Shown: in pieces, positions 1 through 8,032 of the stretch | How positions within the stretch are numbered: the first letter of the stretch is position 1 | How the letters are laid out: each line of letters starts with the position of its first letter | Source: JADLHS01 sp964561105 | GTDB lineage: Bacteria > Verrucomicrobiota > Verrucomicrobiia > Limisphaerales > JADLHS01 | Length of the DNA stretch: 64,000 nucleotides | Assembly: GCA_964561105.1 (NCBI GenBank) | Contig: CAZLOH010000001.1 | Coordinates: forward strand, 145,416 to 209,415 | Direction of reading: 5' to 3' | Position numbers and translations under genes: made by a program | Notes under the pieces: model-generated | Told to the model about the DNA's origin: nothing | The model's input: the letters and a program-made list of their open reading frames with translations, nothing else | Database searches by the model: none

Positions 1-787
1 GTTTCACGCCCCGGACGTGGACGTCCAAGAGCGCGAGCGAATTGCAGAGGCGATACATGCCATACTTGCCGAGCACGCCGAGCAGGCCCATGCCGCCGCG
101 CGTCTTGATGGTGCGCGTGCCCGCGCCGCCCATGTCCTCGATCATTTCGGGCGGATAACCCTGTTCGGCGAGCAGCTTCGCGCCGGCCTCGCCGGAGTAG
201 CGCGTGGCGATGGCTTTCAGCGCGTTGGCGATGTAGCTGAACGCCTCGTCCCACGAGATGCGGTCAAACTTGTCCGTGCCCCGGGTGTCGAATTTATATT
301 TCGCCTTCAACTCGGGCGTGAGCGCCGGGAAGCCATCGTTGGCCCAGCGCCGCCAGCCCCGGCGCACGATGGGATGCTTGAGGCGATACGGGCCGTAGAG
401 AATGCGATGGAACGTGTAGCCCTTGGCGCAATGACGATTGCCCCAGTTGGCGGTGGCGTGGTTGCCATAGAGGTCGGTGTAGGTGTGAACGTCGTATTGC
501 TCGCCGAGGCGGACGATGACGCCGTTGCGGACGTGCGCGGTGATGCGGCAGTTGTGCGTGTCGTTCGGCGCGCAGACCCAGGAGAACTCGCGGTCGTAGG
601 CGTATTGGTTGCGGTAGAGTTTTTCCCAGTCGCGATTCGGATAGGCGGCGAGCGGGTTGGCGACATCCTCGGTGGGCTGCGCCTGGAGGAAGCGGAGCGG
701 GAGGAATTGGGCGGCGGTGATGCCCGCGCCGACGAGGCCGCTGCGCTGGAGGAAGGAGCGGCGGGAAAGATTGTTTTCGTTGTTCAT
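1..787 (-). CDS. NxrA/NarG-like molybdopterin oxidoreductase alpha subunit (N-terminal part, runs off the window)
   Basis: The ATG is at 785-787 and the frame stays open to base 1, giving about 262 N-terminal residues. The protein starts with a twin-arginine signal (SRRSFLQ at residues 8-14), so the mature enzyme should be exported by Tat. Next comes an NxrA/NarG-type start of the catalytic chain, with a cysteine pair in CAPNDTHNC and a further Cys in HCAKG that fit an N-terminal [4Fe-4S] cluster. The type II DMSO-reductase family includes periplasmic nitrate, nitrite, chlorate and ethylbenzene enzymes. The Mo-ligand region lies outside the window, so the substrate cannot be decided. The gene lies downstream of, and on the same strand as, the cytochrome/heme-b gene at 1057-2610, so the two probably form one respiratory complex. 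Confidence 0.8.
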   Translation of the reverse strand, partial: MNNENNLSRRSFLQRSGLVGAGITAAQFLPLRFLQAQPTEDVANPLAAYPNRDWEKLYRNQYAYDREFSWVCAPNDTHNCRITAHVRNGVIVRLGEQYDVHTYTDLYGNHATANWGNRHCAKGYTFHRILYGPYRLKHPIVRRGWRRWANDGFPALTPELKAKYKFDTRGTDKFDRISWDEAFSYIANALKAIATRYSGEAGAKLLAEQGYPPEMIEDMGGAGTRTIKTRGGMGLLGVLGKYGMYRLCNSLALLDVHVRGVK

Positions 788-1056
788 AGAAAGTCAGTTG
801 GGAGAAAATCCGAATGACGAAGGACGAAATCCGAAAGAAGTCCGAAGCTCGAAGTCCGAAGCGAGAGGAGCGCGGGCTTCAGCCCGCCTCAGCTTTCGAT
901 ATATGAGCGGACTGGATTCTCCCGAGAGCGTCCAGACACGCGGGCTTTGAAGCGGCATGAATTCCGCGCTCCTGGCGGACGCTGACCACGGCGCTGGTTC
1001 GACATTCGGATTTCGGATTTCCTTCGTCATTCGGTTTTCGGGTTTCGGATTTCGCG
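788..1056. repeat. Intergenic inverted-repeat element between the cytochrome and molybdoenzyme genes
   Basis: These 269 bases hold no credible gene. A perfect 15-bp inverted repeat (CCGAATGACGAAGGA at 810-824 and its complement at 1020-1034) brackets the element. Both arms continue as degenerate runs of the words TCCGAA / TTCGGA. The centre contains a short GC-rich palindrome (CGGGCTTCAGCCCG near 874). This looks like a non-autonomous, MITE-like intergenic repeat inserted inside the transcription unit. Confidence 0.55.
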
Positions 1057-2610
1057 TCAGCGTTGCGCGGTCTTGCCTTTGCCGTCGTCGAGGGTGAGTT
1101 GATACCAGTTGCTGATCATCTTGCGGCCGTTGCGGTCGTGCTGCTCGCCGTTCCAGATGGCAAACGCGACCGGAACCGATTTGCCGGCAAGGAATTTCAC
1201 GTCATCCGCGTCCTTCGACTTGAGATCGCGGATGAAGATCACGCTCCAGAACCCGTCGTGCCAGATGCCCTTGCCCTGCACGTTCTGCTGTTTGGTCGGC
1301 TGCGACTTGAACGAACCAAAGCCGGCGGCATTGGCGTCTTCAATCGGGGATTTGTGCGGCTGCGAAGTGACGTTGCCGGCGCTGACGGCGGTGCTGTAAT
1401 TGGTGAAGGTCCAGGCGTCCACGTGCATGGATTGGTAAACTGAATCCATGTCCGGCACGGCGCCGCCCTCGGCCTGCCAGCCGGCCTTCCAGTTCCAGAG
1501 GTTGACCGGATTGTCCTTGTCGCCCATGCCGAGGAAACCGTATTTGCCGGAGAGCGAGAACTGGAGCGCCGCGCCGTCCTGAAAATCCTGCACGCGAATG
1601 GCGGTGTTCTGTGGCAATTCATCGCGCCACTGGAGCAACACGGCGAGTTTTTTGCCATCGGTCACCGCGTTGACGGCCACGGCATAGACCTGATTCGGCT
1701 CGGGCCAGAGGGGATTGAGCGGCACGCGGACGGGATCGAGTGTGTCCCAGAAGCCGTCCGTCGGCTCGGTGGGTAATTTGCGGACACGCTGGACGTGAAT
1801 GGAGCCGTCTTCGGGCGCGAGCAGGTCATTGACGGAAACATCCGTGCGCCGGAGGGACTGGACGTAATGCACGAGCGCCCAGCGTTCGTCGGGCTTGAGC
1901 AGGTCATCGCCGTACGGAATCATCGGCGTGCCAGGCAAGCCGTTGTTGATGCGCAGGTAGAGGTCCTGGCCCGTGTGGCCACCGCGAAACATGCCGGTGT
2001 TGAAATCCCGGGGGCGCACCGGCAGTCCCGAAATGTCCTTGAGTGTGGGCACTTGTGGCCCGTCGCCGGCACCCGTCTCACCATGGCACAAGGCGCATTG
2101 CATCCGCTTGAAAACGTCCCGGCCCAGAGTCAGTTCTTGCACCCCGGCCGCAGGCTCGGGCGGCACGACGACGGGTGGGGCGAGTTGGTTGTTTAGAGCG
2201 GCCTGTTCGAAAAGGTTGATTCGTTGGCCGGAGTTGTCCGTGCGCGCCGTCAGATACTTGACATACTGAACCACCTCCTGCCGCTCTGGTTCGCTCAGGT
2301 AGGAAAAACTCGGCATGGAACTGCCCGGCAAGCCGCGAGTGACGGATTGCATCAAGTCTGCATCCGTGGGCAGCGCCTGCCCGGGCGTGGATTTGATTTT
2401 GAACTGGCCGGCGCTGAAATTACGCGGCTTGGGATAGAGCCAGACCGAAGCCGGGCCATTGCCATCACCACTCGTGCCGTGGCAGGCGGCGCAGTGCTGG
2501 TCGTAAACCGCGCGACCGGCGGGCGAGGCTGAGATGGTGGGTTGGGCGGAAAGTTGAAGCGTCGCAGCACACAGAGCGATTGAACACAAGTAGATAGTCG
2601 CAATCTTCAT
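1057..2610 (-). CDS. Exported diheme c-type cytochrome fused to an ethylbenzene-dehydrogenase-like heme b domain
   Basis: The product has 517 residues with an N-terminal signal peptide (about residues 1-22). Two CxxCH heme-c motifs follow: CAACH at 40-44 and CALCH at 172-176, each in its own cytochrome c domain. The C-terminal half, from about residue 290, resembles the heme-b gamma subunit of type II DMSO reductases (EbdC/DdhC/NxrC family). It has the LLQWRDELPQ segment and a later GFWSVIFIRDL segment. Such a fusion would pass electrons between the molybdoenzyme and periplasmic carriers. It precedes the NxrA/NarG-like gene on the same strand and has the palindrome TTGACACAAGTCAA 53 bases upstream of its ATG. 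The redox direction is unknown. Confidence 0.85.
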   Translation of the reverse strand: MKIATIYLCSIALCAATLQLSAQPTISASPAGRAVYDQHCAACHGTSGDGNGPASVWLYPKPRNFSAGQFKIKSTPGQALPTDADLMQSVTRGLPGSSMPSFSYLSEPERQEVVQYVKYLTARTDNSGQRINLFEQAALNNQLAPPVVVPPEPAAGVQELTLGRDVFKRMQCALCHGETGAGDGPQVPTLKDISGLPVRPRDFNTGMFRGGHTGQDLYLRINNGLPGTPMIPYGDDLLKPDERWALVHYVQSLRRTDVSVNDLLAPEDGSIHVQRVRKLPTEPTDGFWDTLDPVRVPLNPLWPEPNQVYAVAVNAVTDGKKLAVLLQWRDELPQNTAIRVQDFQDGAALQFSLSGKYGFLGMGDKDNPVNLWNWKAGWQAEGGAVPDMDSVYQSMHVDAWTFTNYSTAVSAGNVTSQPHKSPIEDANAAGFGSFKSQPTKQQNVQGKGIWHDGFWSVIFIRDLKSKDADDVKFLAGKSVPVAFAIWNGEQHDRNGRKMISNWYQLTLDDGKGKTAQR

Positions 2611-2656
2611 GGCTAGTTATATTAGCCGGACTATAGGACTCGGCTCCGCGAATACT

Positions 2657-2670
2657 TTGACACAAGTCAA
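2657..2670. promoter_or_regulatory. Crp/Fnr-type palindromic operator for the cytochrome gene, with -10 element
   Basis: TTGACACAAGTCAA is a perfect TTGAC-N4-GTCAA dyad. On the minus strand a TATAGT hexamer lies at 2635-2630, and its first base is 28.5 bases from the dyad centre. That is close to the geometry of class II Crp/Fnr activation, where the site centres near -41.5. The rest of 2611-2903 shows no gene. Confidence 0.6.
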
Positions 2671-2903
2671 GAACTTGCCATTTACAATCAGCGATCGGTC
2701 AACCGCGAGGGTGGTGAAATCGGCCTTCGGGAATAGCCGTTCCCGAAGGTCGCCAACCAGCCAAACACTACCACCATAATGCGCAGGTGATCGTGCGCTG
2801 GTTTTATTTCAGTTGGCGCTTGAGAATCGCCGGCTGACTCGATTGCAGCCTGTCGAAAATGAGCACCGGATCTTCCGTGCCCGGTTGGCGAAACCGCTTC
2901 GTG

Positions 2904-4196
2904 CTACGCGCCGCTCGCACCTGGTACGGGCAGGGGCGGAAGATTGGAACCCAGCGGAGGCGGTGGCGGCGTCATCTGCGCCAGCGCAGTGGTGAAGGCG
3001 CTCATGTCCTTGACGACGTCGCCGACGAGACAGTCAATCAGCGCGGTCCGCTGTTCGGGAAAGCGCCGGGCGAAATCCATGAAGCTGAACTTCGGATCAT
3101 AGAACGCGTGGATGAGACGCCGGACCACCTCCACTCCCTGCATCAGCGCCGGCTCAAAACTACCCAACCGGGCGGCGGAGACGTCACCACTCTTCAGGGC
3201 CGTATCAATACACTGAGCCGCGAGTTCGGCGGAAGCGAGCGCGAGGTACAGGCCCGAGGAATAAATGGGATCGAGAAAAGCGCGCGCGTCTCCAATCATC
3301 ACCCAGCCGTCGCCCGAGGTCCGGCGGTTCACATAAGCCATGTGACGCGCGCCTCGCACCGGCCCGACCCGTTCCGCATTAGTCAACCGTTCGGTCAGGG
3401 CTGGGCAACGCGCCACTTCGCGCTGGTAGGCAGCCTCCATGTCATCCGATTCCGAAAATACATAATCAGGGTCCGCCACCAGGCCCACGCTCACGATGTC
3501 GTCCGGCAGCGGAATGTACCAGAACCAGCCGCCGCCCGGGATGAGCAGCATCGTGGTTTCGCCTGAATCAATGCCCGGCTGCCGTTTGCCGCCGCGAAAA
3601 TAACTCCACGCGGTGGCCTTGCGCAGTTCCGGCAGTTCACTCCGCAGTCCCAGTTGCCGGCCGATGACACAGGCCCGCCCCGAGGCGTCCACCACGACTT
3701 TCGCCCGCACTTCCATGGGTGAACCATTCGTGGGATTGGTCCGGACACCCACGGCGCGTCCCGCTTCAAACAGCACTTTCTCAATGCCGGTTTGTTCGTG
3801 GACCTCGACGCCGTTCGCGCGGGCATGATCGAGCATCAGGCAATCAAACTGACTGCGCTCGACCTGCCAGGTGCGCGCGCCGTCACCCTTGATCGTTTCC
3901 GAGAAATAAAACGGCAGGGACGCTTTCCCGTCCGGGGCGACGAAACGCACACTCTGTTTTACGGGAAACGCGGACGCGCGCAACTTCGGCAGGAGACCCA
4001 GGCGGTCAAAGATGCCGTAGGTGTGCGGCACGAGCGATTCGCCAATGTGGTAGCGCGGAAACTTTGCCTGTTCAAAAACGACGCAACGATGCCCGGCCCG
4101 CGTCAGAAACGTGGCCAGCGCCGCGCCGCCCGGGCCACCGCCGATGACGGCGACGTCGTACGCGTTGTGGTTCGAGGCAGCGGTGGAAGAACTCAT
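2904..4196 (-). CDS. FAD-dependent oxidoreductase of the flavin-halogenase / geranylgeranyl-reductase superfamily
   Basis: The product has 430 residues with a Rossmann motif GGGPGG at 19-24, the HIGESLVP motif of the halogenase branch, and the diagnostic WFWYIP (WxWxIP) at 224-229. A second FAD-binding segment reads GDARAFLDPIYSSG. In flavin-dependent halogenases WxWxIP keeps the substrate away from the flavin and separates them from monooxygenases; a Lys in AFPVKQSVRF fits the conserved halogenase lysine region. The C-terminus ends in a proline-rich tail. The gene lies 21 bases downstream of the radical SAM gene at 4218-5555 and is probably co-transcribed with it. A reductase role on an isoprenoid or tetrapyrrole remains possible, because automatic names in this superfamily are unreliable. 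Confidence 0.75.
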   Translation of the reverse strand: MSSSTAASNHNAYDVAVIGGGPGGAALATFLTRAGHRCVVFEQAKFPRYHIGESLVPHTYGIFDRLGLLPKLRASAFPVKQSVRFVAPDGKASLPFYFSETIKGDGARTWQVERSQFDCLMLDHARANGVEVHEQTGIEKVLFEAGRAVGVRTNPTNGSPMEVRAKVVVDASGRACVIGRQLGLRSELPELRKATAWSYFRGGKRQPGIDSGETTMLLIPGGGWFWYIPLPDDIVSVGLVADPDYVFSESDDMEAAYQREVARCPALTERLTNAERVGPVRGARHMAYVNRRTSGDGWVMIGDARAFLDPIYSSGLYLALASAELAAQCIDTALKSGDVSAARLGSFEPALMQGVEVVRRLIHAFYDPKFSFMDFARRFPEQRTALIDCLVGDVVKDMSAFTTALAQMTPPPPPLGSNLPPLPVPGASGA

Positions 4197-4217
4197 GATT
4201 TTCCTTGGTTGATGGTT

Positions 4218-5555
4218 TTAAGTGTAACGGATTGATTGGAATTGGGGATCGTAGAAATGCGGCAGCAGCCGGTCCACACGCAGCAATCCCGCGCGCGTCA
4301 CCTGCACCGACTCGGTCGTACAGTTGAGCCAGCCTTCGGCCGCGAGGGCGCGCAACGGATGAGCGAACACCTCCAGAGGATTCACGCCGAACCGGGCACG
4401 GAAAGGTGCCAGCGATACTTCTCCGAGTTTGAGTTGCAGGACAAACTCTCGCACGAGCTGGTCCGCACGGGAAAGTTTGAGGGCGCGCTTGACCGGAATC
4501 TCTCCCCGCGCCACAGCAGCCTGATACGTTTCCGCCGTGATTTCGTTTTGCGCCTGCACGCCACCGAAATAGCCGAACGCCGCCACCCCCAAGCCCAGCA
4601 TATCCGCGCCACGCCAGAGATATTCCTGATAACAGAAGCGATGACGCTGCGGGTCTTTGACGGCGTTATAGCCGCTGACAATCGTGTAACCCGCGCGTTC
4701 CAATTCCTGGAAGCCCTCGGCCAACCGGCGGCGTTTGGTCTCCCAGGAAACCGGCGTGGCCGGACCGACCCCGGCCTTGAACGCGCGATAGGTCTGCGTG
4801 TTGTGCGGGATCTCGGTTTGGTAAATGGTGACACCGTCCGGCGCGAGGGCAATGACACGCCGGACAGATTCGCGCCATTGTTCGTCCGTCTCGCCCAGCA
4901 GACCGCACATCAAATCCAGGTTCACCCAGGCGAAATCCACTTGCCGGATGATTTCATAGGCTCGCACCACGTCCTCAGCCAGATGCACCCGGCCGTTGAG
5001 TTGGAGCAGTTCGTCGTCAAAACTTTGCACCCCCATGCTCAACCGGGTGACACCGACTCCGCGCAATGTCTCCAGAAACTCCGGCCGCACCGAGCGCGGC
5101 GCACACTCGAAGGTGACTTCCTCGATAGCTTTCCAGGTCAAGCCGCGCTGGAGCCCCGTCGCCAGATACTCAACCTGCCGGGAGTTGAGTGAGGAAGGCG
5201 TACCGCCGCCGAAATACAAGAAAGCCGGCGAGCGCCCGCGAATACCCGGCCGTCGCGAGTAAAGCGCCAATTCCCGCACCACGGTTTCGAGGTACCGATC
5301 CACCACGGCGGCTGGCTGCGCGATGTAGGAGAGGTAGTAGCAATAGTCGCATTTCTGCTGGCAGAAGGGGAGATGGACGTAAATCCCCAGCGGCCCGGTG
5401 GTCGCCGGCCGGGCCAGAGCCTCATGCAGAGCGGGCACTTGCGCGGAATCCCACGCCGAGAACGGCGGATATACCGCGACGAAATAGTTCCCGACCACCG
5501 GCTCCGGGGCCGGTGCGGCATCGTCAGGCAAGCGCGGAACGGCCGGGGCAATCAC
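4218..5555 (-). CDS. HemN/HemW-like radical SAM protein
   Basis: The product has 445 residues. The radical SAM cluster motif CQQKCDYC (Cys65, 69, 72) sits in the HemN-type context YVHLPFCQQKCDYC, followed by the SAM-binding GGGTPS motif and the MGVQSFDDELL strand. Family members include the oxygen-independent coproporphyrinogen III oxidase HemN, the heme chaperone HemW, and various heme-linked methylases. I see nothing that proves which one this is. The start is a GTG, with no in-frame ATG nearby. The palindrome TTGACTCAGGTCAA is centred 41.5 bases upstream of that GTG. The gene leads a two-gene unit with the WxWxIP flavoprotein. Confidence 0.8.
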   Translation of the reverse strand: MIAPAVPRLPDDAAPAPEPVVGNYFVAVYPPFSAWDSAQVPALHEALARPATTGPLGIYVHLPFCQQKCDYCYYLSYIAQPAAVVDRYLETVVRELALYSRRPGIRGRSPAFLYFGGGTPSSLNSRQVEYLATGLQRGLTWKAIEEVTFECAPRSVRPEFLETLRGVGVTRLSMGVQSFDDELLQLNGRVHLAEDVVRAYEIIRQVDFAWVNLDLMCGLLGETDEQWRESVRRVIALAPDGVTIYQTEIPHNTQTYRAFKAGVGPATPVSWETKRRRLAEGFQELERAGYTIVSGYNAVKDPQRHRFCYQEYLWRGADMLGLGVAAFGYFGGVQAQNEITAETYQAAVARGEIPVKRALKLSRADQLVREFVLQLKLGEVSLAPFRARFGVNPLEVFAHPLRALAAEGWLNCTTESVQVTRAGLLRVDRLLPHFYDPQFQSIRYT

Positions 5556-5589
5556 ACCCCATTGATACGTCTGCGTAGTTTCGGCGACC

Positions 5590-5603
5590 TTGACTCAGGT
5601 CAA
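5590..5603. promoter_or_regulatory. Crp/Fnr-type palindromic operator upstream of the radical SAM gene
   Basis: TTGACTCAGGTCAA is a perfect TTGAC-N4-GTCAA dyad. On the minus strand TATCAA at 5567-5562 sits 29.5 bases from the centre, the expected -10 position for a class II activated promoter. This geometry would put the transcript start at or next to the GTG codon. Confidence 0.55.
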
Positions 5604-5641
5604 GCTTCCGGCAAATGACGCGGACGAAGCGAAAATTGCAG

Positions 5642-5959
5642 TCAAACATTCCCCACGCCGGTCGCGGCGCGGCCCGCCTCTGTCATCATCGAGGGATTCC
5701 ATGGCGGATCCCAGACGACCTCCACCTCCACGTCGTCCACGTCTTCGAGATTGAGCAGAGCATTGTTGACACCCCATCGGATGCTTTCGTGCATGGGGCA
5801 ACCCGGCGTGGTGAGCGTCATCACCACGGAGACTTTCGTGCCGGTGATGGTGATGTTGTAAATCAACCCCAGGTCCACAATGTTGCAGTTGATCTCGGGG
5901 TCAATCACCTGCCGCAAGGTTTTCAGAATGGTGGCTTCGTCCAGCGGTGTCGGGTTCAT
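5642..5959 (-). CDS. DUF59/MIP18-family iron-sulfur assembly protein (SufT/PaaD-like)
   Basis: The product has 105 residues. The start at 5957-5959 overlaps the end of the upstream gene by 4 bases (ATGA). It has the family signature DPEINCNIVDLGLIYNI and the TTPGCPM motif with the conserved cysteine. DUF59 proteins help mature or insert Fe-S clusters (SufT, PaaD, MIP18). It is the last gene of a unit with a heme-copper-oxidase-like protein and a double DUF2249 protein, a combination often met near denitrification or nitrosative-stress genes. A longer upstream reading exists, but it lies inside the preceding gene in another frame. Confidence 0.85.
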   Translation of the reverse strand: MNPTPLDEATILKTLRQVIDPEINCNIVDLGLIYNITITGTKVSVVMTLTTPGCPMHESIRWGVNNALLNLEDVDDVEVEVVWDPPWNPSMMTEAGRAATGVGNV

Positions 5960-7407
5960 GCGGTTTTCGGCAGGGTTGACGACGGCACCGCCAGCGGCTT
6001 GAAACCGGGCCGGAAATAATGCGAAAGCATCAACGCAACGTTGCCCGCCAGTGTGAGCACGCTCGCGGCGAGCAGAACACCACCCCACCGAACTCCCGTT
6101 TCGTTGGCGAACATGATCGCCGCACATGTGACCACCAGGCCGGCCAGAAAACTCCAGTAGCCGACCGCCTGAAGTTTCGCTGAATAGAGGTCGGCGAGCG
6201 CCGGCACGGGTGCCCGCCCGATTTGTCGGCTGTAACACCCGAACCAGACCAGGAACGGAATAATCTTGTAGAGCATGCCGATGATCGCAAACGAGATGAC
6301 GCCGACCAGCCCGAGGAAGCCATAGACATTTTCCAACTGACCGGTGGTTGGATTCAACGGCAACGTCGGCCAGGAGAGGACGATCGCCAACACTGCCAAC
6401 GGCGCGAACAGGCTCACCGCCGTGAGAAAGTATTTGAGCCCCCAGTCCAGGGCGCGTCGTTTTCGCGCCCGCAGCATGGCCCGCAGTTCAATTCCATAAA
6501 CCACCAGCGCCCCGACCACGACCAGCGCGCCGGCCAGCTTCCACGGACTACGTACGAGGATGGTCACAAACACTCCCGCCAGACCGATGTTCAACAAGGC
6601 GATGCTCCAACCCGCGCGGCGCTGGCTCTGAACCTCGCTCAAGGCAAACATCGGAATGAGTTTGTAGGAGACACCCACAATCATCATCGTGAACAGGCCA
6701 ATGCCGCCAAGATGCGCGTGGGCGTGCATGGCGCTGATGGCGTCGAAGTGGGTCATGAATCCGGCGAGTTGACGCAAGCCGCTCACCAGATTTCGCACGC
6801 CTTCGGCCGTGGCCAGTCCGGCGGTCGTTTCATACGTGCATTTGCCGATGGCGATGAAAAGCCCTGCCGTCACCGTGAGGGCAAGCCAGCCCAGGGCGGC
6901 CGTGACTGCCGTGGCAACGACATTCCATTTGGGCACGCGCCGCAATGTTCGCGCGATGTTATACACGAACAAGCCGACGCCCGTGGCGAACACACAACCA
7001 AAGTGTCCCACTTGTTTCATGTTCCAAACGCGGAACATCCAGACCATGCCAATGAAACCCACGACGTGAAACACAAACTGCCAGCGAGCCAGTTTTTCAC
7101 TGTAAAGTTTTGTCTCCAACGCCACTGGCACGAGTTGATACATCGCGCCCATCACGATGGAACAAAGCCAGCCGAGCACAATCAGATGCGTCGTGGCGAT
7201 GACGTACTGGTTGTAATGATAACCGGCGAGAATCGCGGGGCGCGCGATGATCCAGGCCACACCGGTCAGCAACGCCAGCAGCCCGGTCAACACGAACGCC
7301 AGTGGCAATGCCACCGACGGGGCATTGGCTCCGGTCGGCGAAGTGGCAACCGCCGGCCGCGCCGAAACCGGTTTAGTGCCGCCAGATATGGGTAAGGAAG
7401 CTGCCAT
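5956..7407 (-). CDS. Heme-copper oxidase subunit I-like (CcoN/NorB-like) membrane protein
   Basis: The product has 483 residues from the ATG at 7405-7407, with about 12 hydrophobic segments. Candidate heme-ligand histidines lie in ATTHLIVLGW and in the MHAHAHLGGIG motif, as in CcoN/NorB-type subunits. The start overlaps the preceding DUF2249 gene by 35 bases. An earlier in-frame start at 7530 would add about 41 residues that are simply the DUF2249 gene in another frame, so it is rejected. Single-subunit HCO-I homologues like this occur next to DUF2249 and DUF59 genes. Whether it reduces NO or O2, or only binds heme, cannot be seen. Confidence 0.75.
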   Translation of the reverse strand: MAASLPISGGTKPVSARPAVATSPTGANAPSVALPLAFVLTGLLALLTGVAWIIARPAILAGYHYNQYVIATTHLIVLGWLCSIVMGAMYQLVPVALETKLYSEKLARWQFVFHVVGFIGMVWMFRVWNMKQVGHFGCVFATGVGLFVYNIARTLRRVPKWNVVATAVTAALGWLALTVTAGLFIAIGKCTYETTAGLATAEGVRNLVSGLRQLAGFMTHFDAISAMHAHAHLGGIGLFTMMIVGVSYKLIPMFALSEVQSQRRAGWSIALLNIGLAGVFVTILVRSPWKLAGALVVVGALVVYGIELRAMLRARKRRALDWGLKYFLTAVSLFAPLAVLAIVLSWPTLPLNPTTGQLENVYGFLGLVGVISFAIIGMLYKIIPFLVWFGCYSRQIGRAPVPALADLYSAKLQAVGYWSFLAGLVVTCAAIMFANETGVRWGGVLLAASVLTLAGNVALMLSHYFRPGFKPLAVPSSTLPKTA

Positions 7408-7921
7408 CCGTTTGCTCCAATGTTTTGGCGGTGAACCCGCGCTCCTCGAGTTGCGGATACAAATGCATCGGCCGGCGGTCGGTGCGGGCGTGCAAAATTT
7501 TACCCTCCGGCAATCCGGCAACAGCTTCAAGGATGGTCACCATCGGTTGCGGCGGCTCCAGTCCGCGCGCGTCCACTTCCAGAATATCGGCCGGCGTGGC
7601 GGCCGTTTGATTGCGGGCAGGACTGGTCGGGGCCGGCGGCGTGGTGTTCGGCACGCCGGCGGCGGATTGGCGGGTGAACAACACTTCCCAATCTCCGTTG
7701 CCGATCGGCCGCGCCGCATGCCCGAAACCTTTTTTTGCCATCACGTTGAACAACGGTGCCGGCTCGAAGGGCGCAAGCAACCGCAATCGGTCATCCGCCG
7801 CCAATCCGGCGACTGCGGTCATGATTTTCGAGAACGGTTCCTTTCCCGTGCGGATGTCTTCCCGCACGTCCACGGTCACGACTTTCTCGTGGCCTGCCTC
7901 CAACGATGACTGCTCATTCAT
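7373..7921 (-). CDS. Protein with two DUF2249 domains
   Basis: The product has 182 residues with two repeats of the DUF2249 fold. The first covers about residues 14-85 (VTVDVREDIRTGKEPFSKIM) and the second about 112-180 (LEVDARGLEPPQPMVTILEA). A Pro/Ala/Thr-rich linker joins them. DUF2249 proteins are TusA-like and commonly cluster with nitric-oxide or nitrite genes; their biochemical role is not established. It is the first gene of the unit reading to 5642, and the palindrome TTGACGCGCGTCAA is centred 42.5 bases upstream of its ATG. Confidence 0.8.
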   Translation of the reverse strand: MNEQSSLEAGHEKVVTVDVREDIRTGKEPFSKIMTAVAGLAADDRLRLLAPFEPAPLFNVMAKKGFGHAARPIGNGDWEVLFTRQSAAGVPNTTPPAPTSPARNQTAATPADILEVDARGLEPPQPMVTILEAVAGLPEGKILHARTDRRPMHLYPQLEERGFTAKTLEQTDGSFLTHIWRH

Positions 7922-7956
7922 AATGTTTCAGCCTACCATCATTCATCCGACCTGAA

Positions 7957-7970
7957 TTGACGCGCGTCAA
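7957..7970. promoter_or_regulatory. Crp/Fnr-type palindromic operator for the DUF2249 unit
   Basis: TTGACGCGCGTCAA is the third perfect TTGAC-N4-GTCAA dyad in the first 8 kb. A weak -10 candidate, TAGGCT, lies at 7935-7930 on the minus strand, 28.5 bases from the centre. Confidence 0.55.
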
Positions 7971-8032
7971 ACTTTCCGCAATTCCTCGCTGGCTGCGACC
8001 AAGTCACCCGCGAAAACCGCGCCCGTTCCGGC

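Noticed and set aside
17..817. Long open frame on the plus strand over the molybdoenzyme gene
   Set aside because: It is the mirror of the minus-strand gene, with low-complexity Ala/Val/Arg composition; the minus frame has a Tat signal and family motifs.
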